Shown here piece after piece: positions 60,571-64,000 of a stretch of DNA of 64,000 nucleotides. Positions within the stretch are counted from its first letter, which is position 1. Each line of letters begins with the position of its first letter. The notes under the pieces were generated by a model that made no database searches, was not told the DNA's origin, and saw nothing but the letters and a program-made list of their open reading frames with translations. This stretch comes from Bradyrhizobium sp. CCBAU 051011 (lineage in GTDB: Bacteria; Pseudomonadota; Alphaproteobacteria; Rhizobiales; Xanthobacteraceae), in NCBI RefSeq assembly GCF_009930815.1, contig NZ_CP022222.1, positions 1,158,501 through 1,222,500 on the forward strand, written 5' to 3'. The position numbers were made by a program, and so were the translations under genes.

Positions 60571-61365
60571 ATGCTCTATTCAGCCGTTATCAACGTCATG
60601 GTGAAAGCCGCGCGCCGCGCCGGCCGCAGCCTCAAGCGCGATCTCGGTGAGATCGAGCATCTGCAGGTGTCACTGAAGGGGCCGGCGAACTTCGTCAGCA
60701 AGGCCGACAAGCGCGCCGAGGAAATGCTGTACGAGGACCTCGCCAAGGCGCGGCCGGGCTATGGCTTCATCGGCGAGGAAGGCGGCACGCGCGAGGGCGC
60801 CGACAAGACCCACACCTGGATCGTCGACCCGCTCGACGGCACCACCAACTTCCTGCACGGCATCCCGCAATTCGCGATCTCGATCGGCTTGCGGCGCGAA
60901 GACACCATCATCGCCGGCGTGATCTACAACCCCGCCAATGACGAGCTCTACATCGCCGAGCGCGGCAAGGGCGCGTTCCTCAACGACCAGCGCCTGCGCG
61001 TCGCCGGCCGCCGCCAGCTCGACGAATGCGTCGTCGCCTGCGGCCTGCCGCATATCGGCCGCGGCGACCATGGACTGGCGCTGAAGGAAATGGCCGCGCT
61101 GCAAAACAAGGTCGCCGGCTTCCGCCGCTTCGGCGCCGCCTCCCTCGACCTCGCCTTCGTCGCCGCCGGTCGCCTTGACGGCTACTGGGAACGTAACCTG
61201 CAGCCCTGGGACATCGCAGCCGGGCAGATCATGGTGCGGGAAGCCGGCGGGACGATCTCGGGCATCGAGGGCAACGACGATCCGCTGAAGACCGGGCACG
61301 TGATCTGCGGCAACGAGTTCGTGCACGGGGAACTGGTGAAAATACTGAAGCCGCTGGAGAAGTAG
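60571..61365 (+). CDS. Inositol monophosphatase family protein (SuhB-like)
   Basis: A 264-residue Mg-dependent phosphatase. The start MLYSAVINVMVKAARRAGRSLKRD precedes KADKRAEEMLYEDL. Metal motifs are FIGEEGG, WIVDPLDGTTNFLHGIPQFAISI and the C-terminal WERNLQPWDIAAGQIMVREAGG. SuhB-like enzymes hydrolyse myo-inositol-1-phosphate; some also bind RNA polymerase. It is the last gene of the plus-strand cluster, 86 nt after the Sel1 gene. Confidence 0.94.
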   Translation: MLYSAVINVMVKAARRAGRSLKRDLGEIEHLQVSLKGPANFVSKADKRAEEMLYEDLAKARPGYGFIGEEGGTREGADKTHTWIVDPLDGTTNFLHGIPQFAISIGLRREDTIIAGVIYNPANDELYIAERGKGAFLNDQRLRVAGRRQLDECVVACGLPHIGRGDHGLALKEMAALQNKVAGFRRFGAASLDLAFVAAGRLDGYWERNLQPWDIAAGQIMVREAGGTISGIEGNDDPLKTGHVICGNEFVHGELVKILKPLEK

Positions 61366-61600
61366 GGCGACGTTTCCAAGCGACGCGCCGTCGCATCATC
61401 CGCGATCGGGGTGATGCAGCCTTCCGGAGGCGGCGGAAGGACACGGAGGAGCCTTAGCGCTCCCAGCCAAAATGCTCCCAGCCAAAATATTGAAAACAAC
61501 CCCATGCACAGTAGCCGGCACTCGTCGATTGCCGAAGTAGACATTTGACACGTCGGGCAAATCAGCGAGATAAGTCCATCATTCACCGAACGAAGCGATG
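61366..61600. other. Intergenic region after the sugar-phosphate cluster
   Basis: About 235 nt in which no gene is supported. Short direct repeats (GCTCCCAGCCAAAATGCTCCCAGCCAAAAT near 61457-61486) are visible and nothing else. Confidence 0.5.
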
Positions 61601-61834
61601 CTAACAAATCGTGCGGGGACCATAGGTCGCTGGCGGCTCGCGCGATGGCGCGCCTGAATGCAGGACCCAAACGATGCCATCGAGCACGCGGCGGTCATCT
61701 ACTCGCCGAACGCCGCGCGGCTTGTTCGGCAGCATCGGCTTAATGGCGGTCCACTCATGTTCGCTGAATTTCGTAGCGCATGATTCGAGGCTCCGGTTTC
61801 GAAGCTTGAATGACGTCCAGGGTAGCGCCATCAA
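61601..61834 (-). pseudogene. IS5-family transposase remnant
   Basis: A 77-residue minus-strand frame contains FSEHEWTAIKPMLPNKPRGVRRVDDRRVLDGIVWVLHSGAPSREPPATYGPRT, the N-terminal part of IS5-type transposases. It stops right after this block, where complete proteins continue with a helix and the DDE domain. The remainder of the element is missing on both sides, so it is a truncated relic. Confidence 0.8.
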
Positions 61835-62102
61835 TCCGCACCGGCCTCTAGCGAAGCCGCTAATGCTCTGAATTACTTCCGCTTTGGGGGCATAGCCGAA
61901 AATAGCCGGACTTGCCGCTGGGTCGCTCGCGTAGCGATTGACCCGAAGCGGACTTTGTCATTGCCCGGAGTTTTCGTTGACGCGTTTTCAATAGCGCTCC
62001 GAGAAAGCTGTTTAGCTCGTTAAGGTTGAGGCAATCGATTTATGCGATGGTCCGCCTACGACGTTTTAAGATGGTAATGGTTGGCACTAAGGATAATGTC
62101 TG
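61835..62102. other. Gene-poor spacer
   Basis: About 270 nt with no gene or strong structure; the stretch CCGCTGGGTCGCTCGCGTAG to GACCCGAAGCGG is weakly palindromic. Confidence 0.4.
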
Positions 62103-62396
62103 GTGTACTTAACTGCCTTTCTGATCGTGGCGGTCTTGAGTGCAGTGGTATCGCTTCGTCGATCCATGAATCTATCACGGAACTTTGAGCTGCTTGGCCC
62201 GGCCCAGCGGCGCGCAGTTCGGCGGCGTGCGATTTGGCCGGCAGGCTGCGGGCTAATTTGCGGGCTGTTGGGGTGGATCGTACTTCATTTTGTTCAAGAC
62301 AAACTTGTTATCTACGTGACAATCAATCTCACGGGGCTTAGTGCCGCTTTCTTCGGTGGCTGGTTTCTTGGCGTCATTTGGATGGATTGGGATTGA
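62103..62396 (+). CDS. Hypothetical small membrane protein
   Basis: A 97-residue frame from a GTG (MYLTAFLIVAVLSAVVSLRR) with AAGGA about 11 nt upstream. There are two or three hydrophobic segments (residues 2-18, about 48-62 and 75-93), separated by a basic loop (GPAQRRAVRRRAIW). The end is FFGGWFLGVIWMDWD. No family is recognised, and GC content around it is lower than in the main gene clusters, so it may be acquired DNA. Confidence 0.55.
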   Translation: MYLTAFLIVAVLSAVVSLRRSMNLSRNFELLGPAQRRAVRRRAIWPAGCGLICGLLGWIVLHFVQDKLVIYVTINLTGLSAAFFGGWFLGVIWMDWD

Positions 62397-62590
62397 AGCG
62401 CTGCGCTCAACGCAATGCAAAAAAAGTGCATCGGACTATGGCCGCCCACAAGCTACCGTGACTTCGGCATCGTCCTGTTGATGTCCGCTTCTGGCACTTT
62501 TGAGACATGCCCGGCTGTATCCCAAGAATGTCCGTTCACCGGGGTAGACCGGAAGTCGCCGTGGTCCGGCCAAACCGACGCTAATGACCC
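62397..62590. other. Spacer without a supported gene
   Basis: About 190 nt whose short frames (for example MSASGTFETCP) look like degenerate repeat text and not like a gene. Confidence 0.4.
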
Positions 62591-62748
62591 TGGCTGTGTA
62601 AAAACTCAAAAATCGAAACGCGACGAAGAATGATATTCTTCAGTTCGATCTCCGAGTTGAATCCGCTTGCGCGTTGAGCGACTAAAACGGTTTTGGACGA
62701 ATAACTTCTTCTATCGCGATTGAGCGTCTTCGCGTTTTCACACAGCCA
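62591..62748. repeat. MITE-like element with 17-bp terminal inverted repeats
   Basis: TGGCTGTGTAAAAACTC at the left and the complement of TGGCTGTGTGAAAACGC at the right match in 15 of 17 positions, 158 bp end to end. No gene lies inside. A target duplication is not evident. It is probably a non-autonomous derivative of an IS with these ends. Confidence 0.6.
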
Positions 62749-62858
62749 AGACCCAAACCGGACATGGCGGGCGCACCTGTAAGCTTAAGTACTATAAACT
62801 CAGCGAACCCAGATAGGTATCTGCCAAGGCCAATTGCAAAAGCAACGGAAATACGCAC

Positions 62859-63710
62859 ATGCAAGACCTTACCGGACGGACAGCCTTCATCACCGGAGCA
62901 GCATCAGGCATCGGGTTAGGGATCGCCACGGCGCTGTCGCAGGCGGGAGTGAAGGTCATGTTATGCGACATCGAGGAAGAGGCGTTAGCAACGGCGGTAG
63001 CGAAATTGAAACTTACCAACGCCGACGTTGACGGCGTGAGAGCGGATGTATCGCTTAAAGCAGACCTCCACGCCGCAGCGGATGCCACCGTGTCGCGCTA
63101 CGGAAAAGTCCATATTCTGGTCAACAATGCGGGGGTCGCCGGCGGCCGGGGTTATGGTCATTGGACAGATGCGGGTTGGAATTGGGTTCTCGACGTCAAT
63201 CTGATGTCGGTGATTTGGGGCATCGAGATATTCGGTCCGCTGATCGAGGCGCACGGCGAAGGAGGGCAAGTTGTTTCCACGGCGTCCGTCTTCGGGCTGA
63301 TCGCTGGAGGAAGTCCGCAGTATGATGTGACCAAATATGGAGTGGTGGCTCTGTCCGAAGGACTGCGGCCGGTGCTCGCGCCGCGGAAAATCGGGGTATC
63401 CGTCCTGTGTCCGGGCGTTGTCCGCACTCATATCTTTAATTTTCGTCGCAACGTGCCGCAGCGGATCGTCGAGAAGATCGGCAGTCCGCCGACGGAAGGA
63501 CCGATCGCCGATATTATCAAGGCACTCCAGGAGCGGATCAACAAATTTGGCATCGATCCGCTCTATGTCGGCGAACTGGTTCGCGAGGCAATCGAAAATG
63601 ACTGGCCCTACATCTTCACCGACACCGAGCACGAAGCCACGATCGACAGGCGCTTCGCCGCGATCAAGCAGGGCTTCGACCGCATCCGCGGAAGGACGCC
63701 GAGGCGTTAG
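62859..63710 (+). CDS. Short-chain dehydrogenase/reductase (SDR)
   Basis: A 283-residue classical SDR. The cofactor motif FITGAASGIGLGIA is at residues 9-22, DIEEEAL after the second strand suggests NAD, and NNAGVAGG lies at about 89. The catalytic set is Ser in STASVF and Tyr/Lys in YDVTKYG. The C-terminal part is longer than in FabG-type enzymes, with VREAIENDWPYIFTDTEHEATIDRRFAAIKQGFDRI. It lies after a gene-poor, IS-rich stretch. The substrate is unknown. Confidence 0.92.
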   Translation: MQDLTGRTAFITGAASGIGLGIATALSQAGVKVMLCDIEEEALATAVAKLKLTNADVDGVRADVSLKADLHAAADATVSRYGKVHILVNNAGVAGGRGYGHWTDAGWNWVLDVNLMSVIWGIEIFGPLIEAHGEGGQVVSTASVFGLIAGGSPQYDVTKYGVVALSEGLRPVLAPRKIGVSVLCPGVVRTHIFNFRRNVPQRIVEKIGSPPTEGPIADIIKALQERINKFGIDPLYVGELVREAIENDWPYIFTDTEHEATIDRRFAAIKQGFDRIRGRTPRR

Positions 63711-64000
63711 CTATCGCATCTGCTCACGGCCGATGTCTGCTGTTGGCACATAGCGTCGTTTCGCTGCTATGCAGCGCCACGTCGGCTATCGGGGGCATGG
63801 CGGACTCTGGCGCGGCGTCAGCCCGGCAACTTTATGGGTTCATGGACTGGATGCATCGGCCACCGCCTGCGCCAAGGCTTCTCGACGGCCCGAGGCCGCA
63901 AGTCCCGGCGAAGCGCTGCGTCGCAGGGTCACGGAGCATGACAGCGTCTATGACTTCACCGGCGCCGGCGGTCCATACGGCTCGGCCACGGCCCCCTCCT
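63711..64000. other. Right-end region, no gene supported
   Basis: About 290 nt to the window edge. A plus-strand frame ending SVYDFTGAGGPYGSATAPS is open at the edge, but I cannot link it to any family or find a good start. Confidence 0.4.

Noticed and set aside
1..64000. CRISPR arrays, tRNA or rRNA genes
   Set aside because: No regularly spaced direct repeats and no tRNA- or rRNA-like segment were recognised by eye; a dedicated scan was not possible.

Overview
The window is GC-rich chromosomal DNA of an alphaproteobacterium, most probably Bradyrhizobium or a close relative in the Nitrobacteraceae. This rests on gene content and order (tolQRAB, ruvCAB-ybgC, zapA-6S RNA-5-formyl-THF cyclo-ligase, tkt-gap-pgk-fba), on Bradyrhizobium-style protein families, and on many interspersed palindromic repeats. 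The identification is by recognition; no database search was possible.

Layout. 1-4.1 kb: a partial membrane protein and the Tol envelope operon tolQ-tolR-tolA-tolB on the minus strand, with a clear terminator. 4.1-6.4 kb: an IS110-family element that appears to sit inside a dispersed, highly structured non-coding repeat. 6.4-13 kb: a serine acetyltransferase and a heavy-metal RND efflux operon. 13-20 kb: a TetR regulator with paired operators, YciI/DGPF proteins, a SnoaL-like protein, a GST, a DHFR-like reductase with a divergent HxlR regulator, and a soluble chemoreceptor with three tandem PAS repeats. 20-24 kb: an SDR and the cobC-cobS / cobT lower-ligand genes of cobalamin synthesis. 24-33 kb: small stress or xenobiotic-type enzymes (VOC, SRPBCC, DoxX, GST, DUF1348), TetR regulators, and an ECF42-type sigma factor with its DGPF partner. 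33-41 kb: ybgC, a Tat-exported phosphoesterase, ruvB, a cytidine-deaminase-like gene, a second IS110 element, ruvA, ruvC and yebC. 41-44.5 kb: two soluble chemoreceptors sharing a C-terminal module. 44.7-48.5 kb: a three-subunit molybdenum aldehyde oxidoreductase. 48.5-51.6 kb: a YmdB-like phosphodiesterase, 5-FTHF cyclo-ligase, 6S RNA, a DUF559 endonuclease cassette and zapA. 51.9-61.4 kb: tkt, gap, pgk, class II and class I fructose-bisphosphate aldolases, a ThiE-like protein, a Sel1-repeat protein and an inositol monophosphatase. 61.4-64 kb: a gene-poor tail with an IS5 remnant, a MITE-like element and an SDR.

The strongest new observation is a promoter-level regulon. Five copies of one motif (TGTCGG, exactly 17 nt, CGTC) lie directly upstream of five separate transcription units: the DGPF-ECF operon itself, another YciI gene, a GST-SnoaL pair, DoxX-SRPBCC, and a VOC gene. 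This gives a self-contained, probably autoregulated ECF42 circuit controlling small enzymes spread over about 15 kb. The roughly 29 kb that hold it lie between ybgC and tolQ, genes that are normally adjacent, so the interval looks like an insertion or rearrangement that split the ybgC-tol cluster. Other points are matched TetR operator pairs, a metal-efflux adaptor whose N-terminal domain also occurs as a stand-alone protein in the same operon, a 6S RNA in its conserved neighbourhood, and a DUF559 gene framed by nested inverted repeats.
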